64,000 nucleotides of DNA from assembly GCA_904399395.1 (NCBI GenBank), contig CAJFPJ010000046.1, positions 1 to 64,000 on the forward strand, written 5' to 3'. The notes beneath the pieces are model-generated. The model worked only from the letters and a program-made list of their open reading frames with translations, searched no databases and had not been told where the DNA came from. Both the position numbers and the translations under genes were made by a program. This document shows, one piece after another, positions 1 to 8,350 of the stretch (positions are counted from its first letter, which is position 1; the number at the start of each line of letters is the position of its first letter). Origin of the DNA: an uncultured Clostridia bacterium (GTDB taxonomy: Bacteria > Bacillota > Clostridia > Oscillospirales > Acutalibacteraceae).

Positions 1-1
1 A

Positions 2-355
2 TTCATAAATCCTTTGACGACCAAATATTCAGATCTTGTAAAAAAATATCAAAGCACTCATGAGAAATTAACCGCATCTAAATTGCCTGATTATCGTTCT
101 GGTTACGGAGATTGGGAAGAATGTGTCAACGAACATCTTGTCAAAGCAATGGTGATCCATTTGCTTCAAAAATGTAAACTATACGAAGCAGCAAATCAAT
201 TATTACAAAATGATTTGCACTATGGATATCGCTATATCCCGCTTATTCTTGAAAAGTATAATTTTTATGATAATCATCGTTATCTATATAAAGATTTAGA
301 GAGCTATTACCCGGAATTGTTAGAGGTTTTTGCATGCGATTTCGCAATAGAATAA
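2..355 (+). CDS. C-terminal part of an unknown protein (possibly DUF4932-like)
   Basis: The frame is open from the left edge to a TAA at 353-355, so the real start lies outside the window; an in-frame TTG at 14 has no ribosome binding site. The visible 113-117 residues are soluble, rich in Tyr, Leu and charged residues, with no membrane segment. The end (YIPLILEKYNFYDNHRYLYK, then YYPELLEVF) resembles the C-terminal tail of DUF4932-type proteins, which finish with a conserved Tyr/Asn/Arg-rich segment. That family link is from memory of the pattern and is weak. The gene is followed by a hairpin and then an insertion sequence, so what lies downstream of the IS may not be its native neighbour. 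Confidence 0.5.
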   Translation, partial: FINPLTTKYSDLVKKYQSTHEKLTASKLPDYRSGYGDWEECVNEHLVKAMVIHLLQKCKLYEAANQLLQNDLHYGYRYIPLILEKYNFYDNHRYLYKDLESYYPELLEVFACDFAIE

Positions 356-421
356 GTTTTTAAATTCTCCTGTTTGGGATTATCGATGACATTTAAAGTG
401 TCTACCCCTGACAATGTTAAA

Positions 422-453
422 AGAAGTCTATTTCTGTAAAGAGATAGACTTCT
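422..453 (+). terminator. Hairpin after the first gene, abutting the IS left end
   Basis: AGAAGTCTAT (422-431) pairs perfectly with ATAGACTTCT (444-453); the stem extends inwards by four more pairs, one of them G-U, to a GTAA tetraloop at 436-439. It sits 67 nt after the stop of the upstream gene and looks like the stem of an intrinsic terminator, but the U-tract that should follow is replaced by the IS left end. Confidence 0.55.
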
Positions 454-2000
454 CAGCCTGTCGAAAAAGTGTCGCATTAGCGGCACTTTTTTGTTACACT
501 AGAGGTATCACAAAAACCGGAGGGAAAATGATATGCTGGCCAAAAATCCAAGTCAAAGAAAGCAAACCGAATTTGTTACGTTAGATGTCCTGGTGCCTCA
601 AGAGCATCTGCTTCGTAAAATCGATGCCGCCATTGATTTTTCTAAAATTTATGAGTTTGTGGATGAGCTTTACTGTGAGGACAATGGCCGTCCCAGCATT
701 GATCCGGTTGTCCTTTTTAAAATTGTTTTAATCCAGCACATCTATGGAATTCCTTCCCTGCGTAGGACCTTGGAAGAGGTCAACCTCAATTTGGCCTACC
801 GCTGGTTTATCGGGTACTCTCTGAATCGGGAAGTGCCCCATTTCTCCACGGTTAGTTATAATTTCAAACACCGCTTTACCAACGCTACGGTGGAGTATGT
901 GTTCCGTTGGATTTTAAAAGCAGCGGCGGAAGAAGGATATTTGGATACGGAAGCCATCTTTGTAGACGGAACCCATATCAAAGCCAGTGCCAACTTGAAA
1001 AAGAAGAGCAAAAAGGCGGTTCCCCAGCAGGCTAAACGGTACGCTAGGGAACTGTTTGCAGAAGTCAACCAAGACCGGGAAGAACACGGAAAAAAGCCCT
1101 TTGATGACAACGATCCCAAACCGCCCCAGGAGAAAGAATTTACCGTATCCACTACAGACCCAGACAGCGGGGTATTTCACAAAGGGGAACACAAAAAATG
1201 TTTCGCTTATGAAGCCCATACCGCCTGCGATAAACATAACTTTGTGTTAGAAGTAGAAGTAACCGCCGGAAATATCCATGACAGCGTAGCCTTTGACCCA
1301 CTTTATGACCGGCTTTGCCAACAGTACCCAGAACACAAAACCGTGGTGGCAGACAGCGCCTACAAAACACCCTGGATCTGCAAACGAATCTTCGACAGTG
1401 GAAGAATTCTTTCCACCGCTTACAAACGTCCTATGACCAAAAAAGACGGATTGCCTTGGCGGGACTATGTGTATGACGAGTATTACGACTGCGTGATTTG
1501 TCCGGAATACAAGCTGCTGCATTATGCAACCACCACCCGGGAAGGGTATCGGCAATATAAAAGCAAGGAGTATCAATGCCAAGTTTGTCCGTCTTTGCAT
1601 CAGTGTACCGAGAACAAGAAGTGTGAAAAGACGGTTAGCCGACATATCTGGCAGGAGTATATTGAGAAAGCGGAAGACATCCGCCATACCCCAAAATATG
1701 CAGAGTTATACCGAATGCGAAAAGAGAAAATAGAGCGTGTATTTGCGGATGCGAAAGAAAAGCATGGGATGCGGTACACGCAGTACCGAGGCCTCACTCA
1801 AGTCAGTCGATGGGTGAAGCTGAAGTTTGCTGCCATGAATTTGAAAAAGCTGGCCACCTGGAAGTGGAAACGAAACCATCCGGTGGATGGAGGAGGTAAC
1901 CACCCCCTTTTTGCGTTCATTATCTGGTTTTTATCCTTTGGATATAAAAGAAACCCAAGTCCTTGCCTTTTGGCTTGACTTGGGTTTCTCGACAGGCTGA
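453..2000 (+). mobile_element. IS1182-type insertion sequence
   Basis: A complete element of about 1.55 kb. The left end TCAGCCTGTCGA (453-464) is the exact inverse complement of the right end TCGACAGGCTGA (1989-2000); further inward the match continues with one mismatch. A single full-length transposase is inside. No convincing target duplication is visible at the two junctions. Both junctions lie directly against hairpins (422-453 and 2000-2027). The intact transposase and near-perfect ends suggest a recent or still active insertion. Confidence 0.9.
533..1978 (+). CDS. IS1182 family transposase
   Basis: A 481-residue DDE transposase that would cut and join the ends of the surrounding element. 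The N-terminal 30-130 region (IDAAIDFSKIYEFVDELY, then RPSIDPVVLFKIVLIQHIYG) is the DUF772 DNA-binding part typical of IS1182/IS5-like transposases. The catalytic part follows: VDGTHIKA (first Asp), VVADSAYKT (second Asp) and a C-terminal ERVFADAKEKHGMRYTQYRG segment with the glutamate region. A Cys-rich insert (CPEYKLL, CQVCPSLHQC) lies between them, as is usual in this family. A GGAGGG site precedes the ATG at 533. The length is normal, and there is no frameshift, so the element should be functional. Confidence 0.93.
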   Translation: MLAKNPSQRKQTEFVTLDVLVPQEHLLRKIDAAIDFSKIYEFVDELYCEDNGRPSIDPVVLFKIVLIQHIYGIPSLRRTLEEVNLNLAYRWFIGYSLNREVPHFSTVSYNFKHRFTNATVEYVFRWILKAAAEEGYLDTEAIFVDGTHIKASANLKKKSKKAVPQQAKRYARELFAEVNQDREEHGKKPFDDNDPKPPQEKEFTVSTTDPDSGVFHKGEHKKCFAYEAHTACDKHNFVLEVEVTAGNIHDSVAFDPLYDRLCQQYPEHKTVVADSAYKTPWICKRIFDSGRILSTAYKRPMTKKDGLPWRDYVYDEYYDCVICPEYKLLHYATTTREGYRQYKSKEYQCQVCPSLHQCTENKKCEKTVSRHIWQEYIEKAEDIRHTPKYAELYRMRKEKIERVFADAKEKHGMRYTQYRGLTQVSRWVKLKFAAMNLKKLATWKWKRNHPVDGGGNHPLFAFIIWFLSFGYKRNPSPCLLA

Positions 2001-2033
2001 ATCCGGCCATATTTATATGGCCGGATTCCTTTT
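2000..2033. terminator. 13-bp palindromic terminator at the kinase 3' end
   Basis: AATCCGGCCATAT (2000-2012) pairs perfectly with ATATGGCCGGATT (2015-2027), loop TT, followed on the plus strand by CCTTTTTT. The stop codon of the minus-strand histidine kinase lies in the loop, so the last residues of the kinase are encoded by the stem. On the minus strand the tail is now IS sequence, so termination in that direction may have changed after the insertion. Confidence 0.75.
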
Positions 2034-3098
2034 TTCTATTTTATTTCCTTCTTCTTGCAAAACTGGCAGTGAAACGGTAAAGGCCGTTTGCCTACCCTCG
2101 CTTTCTGCTGAAACTTTTCCTCCATGCAGCTCCACAATACGCTTTACAATAGCCAGGCCAATACCGGCGCCTTCTGCAGCGTGGGAGGTATCCGCCTGAT
2201 AAAATTTCTGAAAAACTCGATTCTTTTCCTCTTCACTAATGGGCTCTCCCGTATTTTGAATAGTCACTTTCAGGCAGTCTGTGTCCCTGGAGATACGGAT
2301 ATGAATTTCCTCCTTTTCTGCAGAAAACTTAATGGCATTATCCAGAAGATTGATCCAAACCTGCTTTAGAAATTCTTCATTTCCCATCCATTCGTATTCA
2401 CCAAATTCCGCCTGAATGCCCAACTCTTTTTCCTCCCATTTTTTCTCCAGAAGGAGGATACAGCTGCGAATCTGCTCAGAAAGATTAAAGCAGGTAATAT
2501 CTGTGAGAATACTTTGATTTTCCACCTTTGTTAAATCGAGAATATTCGTAGCCATTGTAGAAAGCCGTGACGCCTCTTCCACAATAATTTCCAGATATTC
2601 TTCACGGGTCTCCTTGGGAAGCTCTCCCTTTTGCAACAGCTTTGCAAAGCCCCGGATAGAAACAATGGGTGTCTTAAATTCATGTGAAAAATTATTAACA
2701 AAGTCCGACCGCAGCATTTCAGTATTTTTTAGCTCCGCCGCAAGAGTATTGAAACTCTGGGAAATCTCCCTGCCAACTCTCCCCTCTCCCAAATCCAGCC
2801 TGGCTTCATAATCCCCTTTTGCAAGCCGGTCCATACCACTTATCAATTTGTTTATGGGCTTCAAAGGGATCTTACTAATAAAGGCGGCTACCAATGTTCC
2901 GATGACCACGCTTGCCGCAATCGTAATAGTTACAGGTATTCCCAATCCGTAGCGGTTGACATTTTGAAACACGCCCAGTCTAGTGAGCAAAAAGGCAATA
3001 AACCCCACAACCGCTGCCGTTATCATAAAAATGCAAAATACAATCAGAATAAACAAAAACGTCAGTATTCCTCGTGAAGGTCTTTTCACCTTTTTCAT
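2013..3098 (-). CDS. Sensor histidine kinase
   Basis: A 361-residue membrane sensor kinase that should phosphorylate the response regulator encoded just upstream. Two membrane helices near the N terminus (residues about 12-38 and 50-75) enclose only a short external loop, so the signal is probably sensed in or near the membrane. A HAMP linker follows (KPINKLISGMDRLAKGDYEA), then the dimerisation box SHEFKTP with the phospho-accepting His, and a HATPase_c domain with the N box (LLDNAIKFS), G1 (NTGEPISEEE) and G2 (GAGIGLAIVKRI) motifs. The ATG overlaps the stop of the regulator gene in an ATGA, so the two are translationally coupled. The signal and target genes cannot be told from the sequence. 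Confidence 0.93.
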   Translation of the reverse strand: MKKVKRPSRGILTFLFILIVFCIFMITAAVVGFIAFLLTRLGVFQNVNRYGLGIPVTITIAASVVIGTLVAAFISKIPLKPINKLISGMDRLAKGDYEARLDLGEGRVGREISQSFNTLAAELKNTEMLRSDFVNNFSHEFKTPIVSIRGFAKLLQKGELPKETREEYLEIIVEEASRLSTMATNILDLTKVENQSILTDITCFNLSEQIRSCILLLEKKWEEKELGIQAEFGEYEWMGNEEFLKQVWINLLDNAIKFSAEKEEIHIRISRDTDCLKVTIQNTGEPISEEEKNRVFQKFYQADTSHAAEGAGIGLAIVKRIVELHGGKVSAESEGRQTAFTVSLPVLQEEGNKIEKRNPAI

Positions 3099-3769
3099 AC
3101 CTTTTTCACCGCCTTATAGCCTAACCCCCTCACAGACTGGATCTCGAACTCCGGCCATCCTTCAAAGCGTTTTCGCAGCCGGCCAATATGAACCGTTACC
3201 GTCTCCCATCCAGTATCACTCTCTGCTCCCCAGATTTCATCCATCAGCTGAATCCGGGTAAATATCTTCCCGGGGTAAGAAAGCAACTTATACAATAAGA
3301 GAAATTCTTTCTGAGGCAGCTCCTGAGTCTCTCCCTTTTTCGTTACCGTGAAAGAATCATAATCAAGGGTCACGTCCCCTATGATAATCCTATGTTCACT
3401 GGCAATCCTGGCACGGCGGAGAAGGGCCTTGATCCGGAGCAACATTTCTTCCTCATCCACCGGTTTGGTCATGAAATCATCCGTCCCCGCCAAAAATCCC
3501 TTCTTTTTATCAGAAGGGAGCTGCTTGGCCGATACCATCAGAATAGGAAGCTCATTCTGAACGCTCCGCAGCGTCTTTGTAAATTCATAGCCGTCCATCT
3601 TAGGCATCATAACATCCAGAACTACCAGATCAATATGTTCACGTTCCATCGCCTTCAGAGCGTCCTCACCATTTTCAGCCGTTGTAACTGCATAGTTTTC
3701 TGCTTCTAAAACAGCCCGCATCAGCCGGCGGGTATTCTTATCATCATCCACCACAAGAATATGGAACAT
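3095..3769 (-). CDS. OmpR/PhoB-type response regulator
   Basis: A 224-residue DNA-binding regulator, partner of the adjacent kinase. The start is placed at 3769 because AAAGGAGA lies just upstream of this ATG and the receiver domain begins at once (MFHILVVDDDKNTRRL); a longer frame up to 3847 exists but adds no domain. The receiver holds the acidic pair DDD and the phospho-Asp in LVVLDVMMPKMDGYE. The C-terminal 100 residues are a winged helix of the Trans_reg_C type (LLYKLLSYPGKIFTRIQLM, then VTVHIGRLRKRFE and SVRGLGYK). It is the first gene of a two-gene unit. Its own promoter should lie in the AT-rich stretch 3780-3900, but no hexamers stand out. Confidence 0.93.
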   Translation of the reverse strand: MFHILVVDDDKNTRRLMRAVLEAENYAVTTAENGEDALKAMEREHIDLVVLDVMMPKMDGYEFTKTLRSVQNELPILMVSAKQLPSDKKKGFLAGTDDFMTKPVDEEEMLLRIKALLRRARIASEHRIIIGDVTLDYDSFTVTKKGETQELPQKEFLLLYKLLSYPGKIFTRIQLMDEIWGAESDTGWETVTVHIGRLRKRFEGWPEFEIQSVRGLGYKAVKKV

Positions 3770-4199
3770 TTCTTCATCATCTCCTTTATATTCTGCAAAA
3801 ATTGCCGGTCTCAACAGTTTCCTCATATGTAAACGGCATTCCAACAAAACCTCTTACGGTATGGCATCATACTATTTTGATATAAGTATATCACATCTAT
3901 AAACTTCCTTGCTAAAAACTTTATAGTGTCCCTCTTTGCCATCACAGAAAAGGATGCGAAATCTTTCCTTACATCACACAGAAAAATATATGCTTATTTG
4001 GGTGTGTATTGCAGAATTCACTGATTCCAAGCAAAAATGTGCCCGAATATTTTAGAAACACCCTATAAAAATGGTTCCAATCATGATTGAGAGGAGTTTC
4101 TCAATTGTCGTCTTCCTCACTCTCTTTTCAATTTACATTTGAACAATATTGATATATAATGTAAATAATTCATTAATTAATGTAGAAAGAGGGACGCTC
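3770..4199. other. Divergent intergenic region
   Basis: About 430 bases without a gene between the two-component system (minus) and the AAA/radical-SAM operon (plus). The plus-strand promoter at 4132-4160 is clear. AT-rich blocks at 3860-3900 and 3985-4080 probably carry the minus-strand promoter. An inverted motif GAGAGGAG-TTTCTC occurs near 4090. No riboswitch or further open frame was recognised. Confidence 0.5.
4132..4160 (+). promoter_or_regulatory. Sigma-A promoter of the AAA/radical-SAM operon
   Basis: TTTACA (4132-4137), a 17-nt spacer, then a perfect TATAAT (4155-4160). It lies 40 nt before the start of the first gene and is the only good promoter in front of this five-gene unit. 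Confidence 0.75.
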
Positions 4200-4415
4200 A
4201 TGGCACAAGAAAAAAAGCAGGTTGAGGTACAGCTGTTCCCAGACGGAAATATTCGTGTGGAAACACACAATATCAAGGGAAAGCAGTGCTTGAAATACAT
4301 AGAACTATTTGAATCCCTGCTACAGGCTCAGGTAATTGACTCCGCCTTTACGGACGATTATTATCAATCCGAAACCGTTCTGCAGACTTCGGAAGAAACG
4401 GAGGTCCTCGTATGA
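4200..4415 (+). CDS. DUF2997-like small protein
   Basis: A 71-residue acidic protein. The start at 4200 is chosen because AGAAAGAGGGA lies just upstream; an upstream in-frame ATG at 4149 overlaps the promoter. The pattern QLFPDGNIRVETHNIKGKQC, then YIELFESLL and a Tyr-rich DDYYQSE, fits the DUF2997 family: short proteins encoded beside DUF1257 (Ycf35) and Ycf46-type ATPases in cyanobacteria. The function of the family is unknown; the invariant Cys in KGKQC might matter. The stop overlaps the next ATG (ATGA), so it is coupled to the membrane protein. The family assignment is from recalled pattern and gene context. Confidence 0.7.
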   Translation: MAQEKKQVEVQLFPDGNIRVETHNIKGKQCLKYIELFESLLQAQVIDSAFTDDYYQSETVLQTSEETEVLV

Positions 4416-5305
4416 TAGAAGTAAAAATACGGGATAAAGTTATTTGCTGGCTGGCAATCATCATCTTTACCTTTTTTGCCCTTATAAGCCTTCTGGCCAT
4501 ATCCCCTTCTGAGAGCTCATTTTTTTCGTTTTATCTTGTGGGATTTATCCCCCTGGTTATGTGGCTTGTGCTGGGGGCTCTGGCGCGTAATAAAAGAATA
4601 TGGGCTTTCTTTTTTGGCGCCCTCTCTCTATATATGCTTCTTACTGTTGTGACCAATAACAGAGACTTTTATAAAACCAATTCTTTTCTGACCACGATAA
4701 TCTATATATGTATACAAGCTTATATGGTTTTCCCCTGCGTTTACTGCATCGTTCGGTTCCGCAAACTGGCAGCCGCCTTGGCTTACGCATTTTCACCCCA
4801 GGCCAAGCAGATAAAGAAACAGAAAAAACTGGATCTCTGGGAAGAAGAAATGAAAAAAACCGGCACCGCCGCTATGGCAACTCAGAGTACCAAAGCACAA
4901 CCGGCAGATATAAAGGAAGCTGTTTCCCAGATCCTGCAAAAGCAGGATACTGCGGCGGAAGCCTCGAATCAATCCAACGATTCAGAAATTTCTGCTGCCG
5001 CATCGTCCACAGCCGAAAGTTTTTCGCAAACCCCATCGGCTCCCCTCTCGGAAGAAAACAAGCCGGCCGGGAAATTGAATGTTAATAGCTGCAGCGCCGA
5101 CGATCTGCTTTCGCTGCCGGGCATGTCCATTTCTTCAGCACAGGCTGCCGTGGCTTCCAGAGCAGAACAGGGGCCATACCGTTCACCGGATGATTTTATC
5201 CAGCGAAATCAAATCAAGCCCCATTTTGCCGTGCAAATTCTCCAGCAGATCGAAACCCCGGAGCAGCCGAAAATGCCCACCAAGCGCAGGAGCCTGGATC
5301 TTTGA
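4412..5305 (+). CDS. Membrane protein with C-terminal helix-hairpin-helix domain
   Basis: A 297-residue protein with four predicted membrane helices in the first 115 residues (about 9-30, 38-58, 63-80, 92-114), a charged and then Ser/Ala-rich linker (about 125-220), and a C-terminal ComEA-like helix-hairpin-helix segment at about 225-285 (KLNVNSCSADDLLSLPGMS, then YRSPDDFIQRN). Such HhH segments bind DNA or protein non-specifically in ComEA and in type II secretion or competence proteins; here it would face the cytosol or outside depending on topology. Its ATG overlaps the previous stop, and its TGA overlaps the next ATG, so it is tightly coupled within the operon. No named family is recognised for the whole protein. 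Confidence 0.8.
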   Translation: MIEVKIRDKVICWLAIIIFTFFALISLLAISPSESSFFSFYLVGFIPLVMWLVLGALARNKRIWAFFFGALSLYMLLTVVTNNRDFYKTNSFLTTIIYICIQAYMVFPCVYCIVRFRKLAAALAYAFSPQAKQIKKQKKLDLWEEEMKKTGTAAMATQSTKAQPADIKEAVSQILQKQDTAAEASNQSNDSEISAAASSTAESFSQTPSAPLSEENKPAGKLNVNSCSADDLLSLPGMSISSAQAAVASRAEQGPYRSPDDFIQRNQIKPHFAVQILQQIETPEQPKMPTKRRSLDL

Positions 5306-5937
5306 TGCCGGCTGTTTCATCGGATGTATTGCGCATCCACCATATAGCGGCAGATACCACTGCGGAAGGCTTTGGCCGCAGAATGTGTCTCTGGGTGCAG
5401 GGCTGCAGCATACGTTGCCCGGGCTGCATGGCGAAGGATACTTGGGACCACAATGGCGGCACAGAGTTTTCCCTGAAGAAGCTTATCTCTATTCTGGAAA
5501 AATCCGCAGGACGGATAGAAGGAATCACACTCCTAGGAGGCGAACCTTTCGACCAGGCTTACCCGTTGTTCCGTTTTGCCTCCGCCGCTAAGAGCAGAGG
5601 CCTCTCTGTTATCGTGTTCAGCGGATACACTCTTTCCCAGCTCTGTGAAGATCCCCGCCCCGGGGTGCAAGATCTGTTAGCGCAGGCCGACCTGTTGATA
5701 GACGGTCCTTATATGGAGGAACAGCGCTCCTTCTCACGCCCTTGGGTGGGTTCTGACAATCAACAGTACCATTTCCTCTCGGGACGATATACATGGGAAG
5801 ATCTGAATAGAGAGCGCAACCGGGTGGAGGTTCGGCTCCAGCCCAACGGTGCTCTCCGTATAAACGGTATGGCGGATTTTCCCGGCCTTCTAGAGGCTCT
5901 TTTGAGCCAAACCGGGGAGAAGGATAGAACCCCATAA
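5305..5937 (+). CDS. NrdG-like radical SAM (4Fe-4S single-cluster) protein
   Basis: A 210-residue protein of the activase type: CSIRCPGC gives the C-x3-C-x2-C motif (Cys34, 38, 41) that binds the 4Fe-4S cluster and S-adenosylmethionine; LLGGEPFDQ is the usual GGE motif after it, and YTLSQL plus DLLIDGPYMEE match NrdG/PflA-type activators. These enzymes make a 5'-deoxyadenosyl radical, usually to place a glycyl radical on a partner. No ribonucleotide reductase or glycyl radical enzyme is encoded nearby, so the substrate may be another protein of this operon. ATG at 5305 overlaps the preceding stop (TGATG). Length is slightly above a typical NrdG. Confidence 0.85.
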   Translation: MPAVSSDVLRIHHIAADTTAEGFGRRMCLWVQGCSIRCPGCMAKDTWDHNGGTEFSLKKLISILEKSAGRIEGITLLGGEPFDQAYPLFRFASAAKSRGLSVIVFSGYTLSQLCEDPRPGVQDLLAQADLLIDGPYMEEQRSFSRPWVGSDNQQYHFLSGRYTWEDLNRERNRVEVRLQPNGALRINGMADFPGLLEALLSQTGEKDRTP

Positions 5938-5963
5938 CAACTTAAGAAAAGGGATAAAATGCC

Positions 5964-7604
5964 ATGACAGAATGTAACAAAAAGCTCAAAAGAGAATTAT
6001 CAAATCTTCTGCGCGCCCGTTTTCCTTATATCTACATCCCCACCTGGGAAGAGGAGCGGGCTGTTAGTATGATCCAGCAGATTGCAGCGGATGAAAATTA
6101 TATCCGCACCGTACGCAAGGTGTATCAATGGAGCCAAGCAAGCGGATTCACGGAAGACAGTGGAAAAAGAATTTCCTCCACCTCCACACCCAGGCAGGCT
6201 GTTGAGTTCATCTGCAAATGCCAGGAAAATGCTCTTTTTATAATGAAGGATTTTCACGTCTATTTCGGCGTAGGCCACCGGCCGGCAGACTATGAGGTTA
6301 TCCGCCTTCTGCGCGATGCTCTGCCGGAGCTGAAATTTGCTGAATCCATGAAAAACGTTATATTTATTTCCCCCAGCTTGAACATACCGGATGACATGCA
6401 GAAGGAAATCTCTATTTTTGATTTCCCTCTTCCCTCCGAAACAGAAATACGGGAAAAGCTGGAGGAAATTATACTGGAAAATCCCAGTCTGCATGTGCTG
6501 CTCGGTGAAGAAGAACGTTCCCAACTGGCCAGAGCTGCAGTAGGCCTCACTCTTCAAGAGGCGGAAAATGCTTTTTCCAGGGCGATTGTCTCCAGCGGAT
6601 GTTTGGATGCTTCCAGCCTGAAAACCATTTTTGAAGAGAAAAATCAGGTTATAAAAAAGACCGGAATTTTGGAATTTGTCCGTTCCGATCTGCAGGCTGA
6701 TGATATCGGCGGTTTGGAAAATCTGAAAAAATGGCTCTCCAAAAGGAATCGTTCCTGGACTGAATCTGCACAAAAATACAATATACCAGCACCCAAGGGT
6801 GTTTTGATCACCGGTGTGCCTGGTTGCGGAAAGAGTCTGACAGCAAAAGCCATGAGCGCCATGTGGACTCTCCCTCTCCTTAAGCTGGATTTTGGAAAGA
6901 TATTCTCCGGTTTGGTGGGAAGTTCAGAGGAAAACATGCGCCGGGCTCTTGCAACTGCCGAAGCAGTGGCACCCTCTATACTTTGGGTAGATGAAATTGA
7001 AAAAGGCTTAGGAGGAGTTGGCGGAAGCAATGGGGATTCAGGAACCTCCACTCGTGTCTTCGGAACCTTCCTGACCTGGATGCAGGAAAAGCAGACGCCT
7101 GTATTTGTGGTAGCTACTGCAAACAATATCCGCAATCTTCCGCCCGAGCTTCTTCGCAAAGGCAGGTTCGACGAAATCTTTTTTGTTGATCTCCCCACCA
7201 AACGGGAACGAAAGGAAATATTTGAGCTTCATCTGCGGAAACGCCTCAATAACGAATATATCGCTTCCCGGCTGACGGTAAATGATGCTCTCTTGGAACG
7301 TCTCGCCCTGCGAACGGAAGGATTCGTAGGAGCTGAGATCGAGCAGGCTGTCATTTCCGCCCTCTATGAAGCCTTTTTCAATGAACGCCCCTTACTGGAG
7401 GAGGATCTCATATATGCGATTCAAAGCACTGTGCCCCTCTCGGTAACACAGGCCGAATCCATTCGATCCCTTCGCCAGTGGGCAAATGTGCGTGCTGTGG
7501 CCGCCACAGCGCGTGAAGATCTGGAAGATTATAACAGAAGCACTCCAGAAGAGCTGGATGGGGATGTTCGAAAGAGCAGAGGCGGCAGATCCCTTGATTT
7601 TTAA
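5964..7604 (+). CDS. Ycf46-like AAA ATPase
   Basis: A 546-residue cytosolic ATPase. The first 230 residues are an all-purpose N-terminal region beginning with [17 protein letters not shown], the signature start of Ycf46-type proteins. The AAA domain follows: Walker A GVPGCGKS (284-291), Walker B ILWVDEIE (339-346), sensor VVATANN and arginine finger in [14 protein letters not shown], then the C-terminal lid with [11 protein letters not shown]. Ycf46 homologues occur in plastids and cyanobacteria with no settled role (links to inorganic carbon use have been proposed). The protein probably forms a hexameric ring that remodels a partner. It sits between the radical SAM protein and the Ycf35-like protein in one operon with a 26-nt upstream gap. 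Confidence 0.88.
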   Translation: MTECNKKLKRELSNLLRARFPYIYIPTWEEERAVSMIQQIAADENYIRTVRKVYQWSQASGFTEDSGKRISSTSTPRQAVEFICKCQENALFIMKDFHVYFGVGHRPADYEVIRLLRDALPELKFAESMKNVIFISPSLNIPDDMQKEISIFDFPLPSETEIREKLEEIILENPSLHVLLGEEERSQLARAAVGLTLQEAENAFSRAIVSSGCLDASSLKTIFEEKNQVIKKTGILEFVRSDLQADDIGGLENLKKWLSKRNRSWTESAQKYNIPAPKGVLITGVPGCGKSLTAKAMSAMWTLPLLKLDFGKIFSGLVGSSEENMRRALATAEAVAPSILWVDEIEKGLGGVGGSNGDSGTSTRVFGTFLTWMQEKQTPVFVVATANNIRNLPPELLRKGRFDEIFFVDLPTKRERKEIFELHLRKRLNNEYIASRLTVNDALLERLALRTEGFVGAEIEQAVISALYEAFFNERPLLEEDLIYAIQSTVPLSVTQAESIRSLRQWANVRAVAATAREDLEDYNRSTPEELDGDVRKSRGGRSLDF

Positions 7605-7636
7605 GCTGTAAAAACTGCAGAAGCGGAGGAAAAACC

Positions 7637-8122
7637 ATGTCTATTGTATTGACCATGACCAGCATAGCCATCGCACTGAGCGTTTCGGCCGTGGGTGGAG
7701 TTATGGCTGCCAAGGAGGCCTTGGCCTCCAGGTGCCAGAATGAAGAAACGCAAGGAACAACCATAGAGCCGGTGCAGACCCGTTTTTCGGATAAAAAGCT
7801 GCTCATTCAGACTCTTGAGGAGCACGGCTTTCCGGTCCATCAGGAGGAGGGTGGTACTCTTTCTGTGGAAACAAGCGCCGGCAGCCTGCGCTATTACCAG
7901 CCTGAGAAGGGCGCGGCTTTCTGGGTGCAGCCCTATGATCTGAAAAGTGAAGAAGAATTGGAGGCTCATCAGGAAGAGCTAGCAGAAGAATATATGGTTA
8001 ACGTCCAAAAAAGCACATATCTTCTTTTGAAACAGCAGCTGAAAGATCGCCAAGATATGGAACTGGAATCGGAAGCTGTTTTGGAGGATCAATCTATTCT
8101 GCTGACAATCAACGTTTCCTGA
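7637..8122 (+). CDS. Ycf35/DUF1257-like protein with N-terminal membrane helix
   Basis: A 161-residue protein. Residues 2-27 form a hydrophobic helix (SIVLTMTSIAIALSVSAVGG), probably a membrane anchor. The rest resembles DUF1257/Ycf35: VQTRFSDKKLLIQTLEEHGF, an aromatic YYQPEKGAAFWVQPYDL stretch, VQKSTYLLLKQQ, and the end DQSILLTINV. In that family the C terminus is required for an unknown task together with Ycf46. The membrane anchor is not typical of cyanobacterial Ycf35, which is soluble. Last gene of the operon, followed by the strong hairpin at 8227-8264. Family assignment rests on pattern and on the neighbouring Ycf46-like and DUF2997-like genes. Confidence 0.72.
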   Translation: MSIVLTMTSIAIALSVSAVGGVMAAKEALASRCQNEETQGTTIEPVQTRFSDKKLLIQTLEEHGFPVHQEEGGTLSVETSAGSLRYYQPEKGAAFWVQPYDLKSEEELEAHQEELAEEYMVNVQKSTYLLLKQQLKDRQDMELESEAVLEDQSILLTINVS

Positions 8123-8226
8123 CTGGTTGCAAACATCTCCCCTTTTAAAGGGCCAAGATACTATAAATAGGAAAACATGCGCACTGCCCCACTGTCGGTA
8201 AAGCTGTGGGGGCAAGCGCCAGAAAA

Positions 8227-8272
8227 ACGGAACCGGCCGCTCCCAGGGAGTCGGCCGGTTCCGTATTCTTTT
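8227..8272. terminator. Bidirectional terminator between convergent operons
   Basis: A 13-bp stem, ACGGAACCGGCCG (8227-8239) with CGGCCGGTTCCGT (8252-8264), lies between the Ycf35-like gene (plus) and the ABC exporter (minus). Read on the minus strand it is followed by TTTTTC, a good U-tract; the plus-strand tail is TATTCTTTT. Confidence 0.85.
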
Positions 8273-8350
8273 GGTAACAGCGCGCTTTTCCTTTTGCATC
8301 GGTTCACAAATTCTCTCGCCTTCTGCCGGCAGAGAAAAGCACACTCACAT

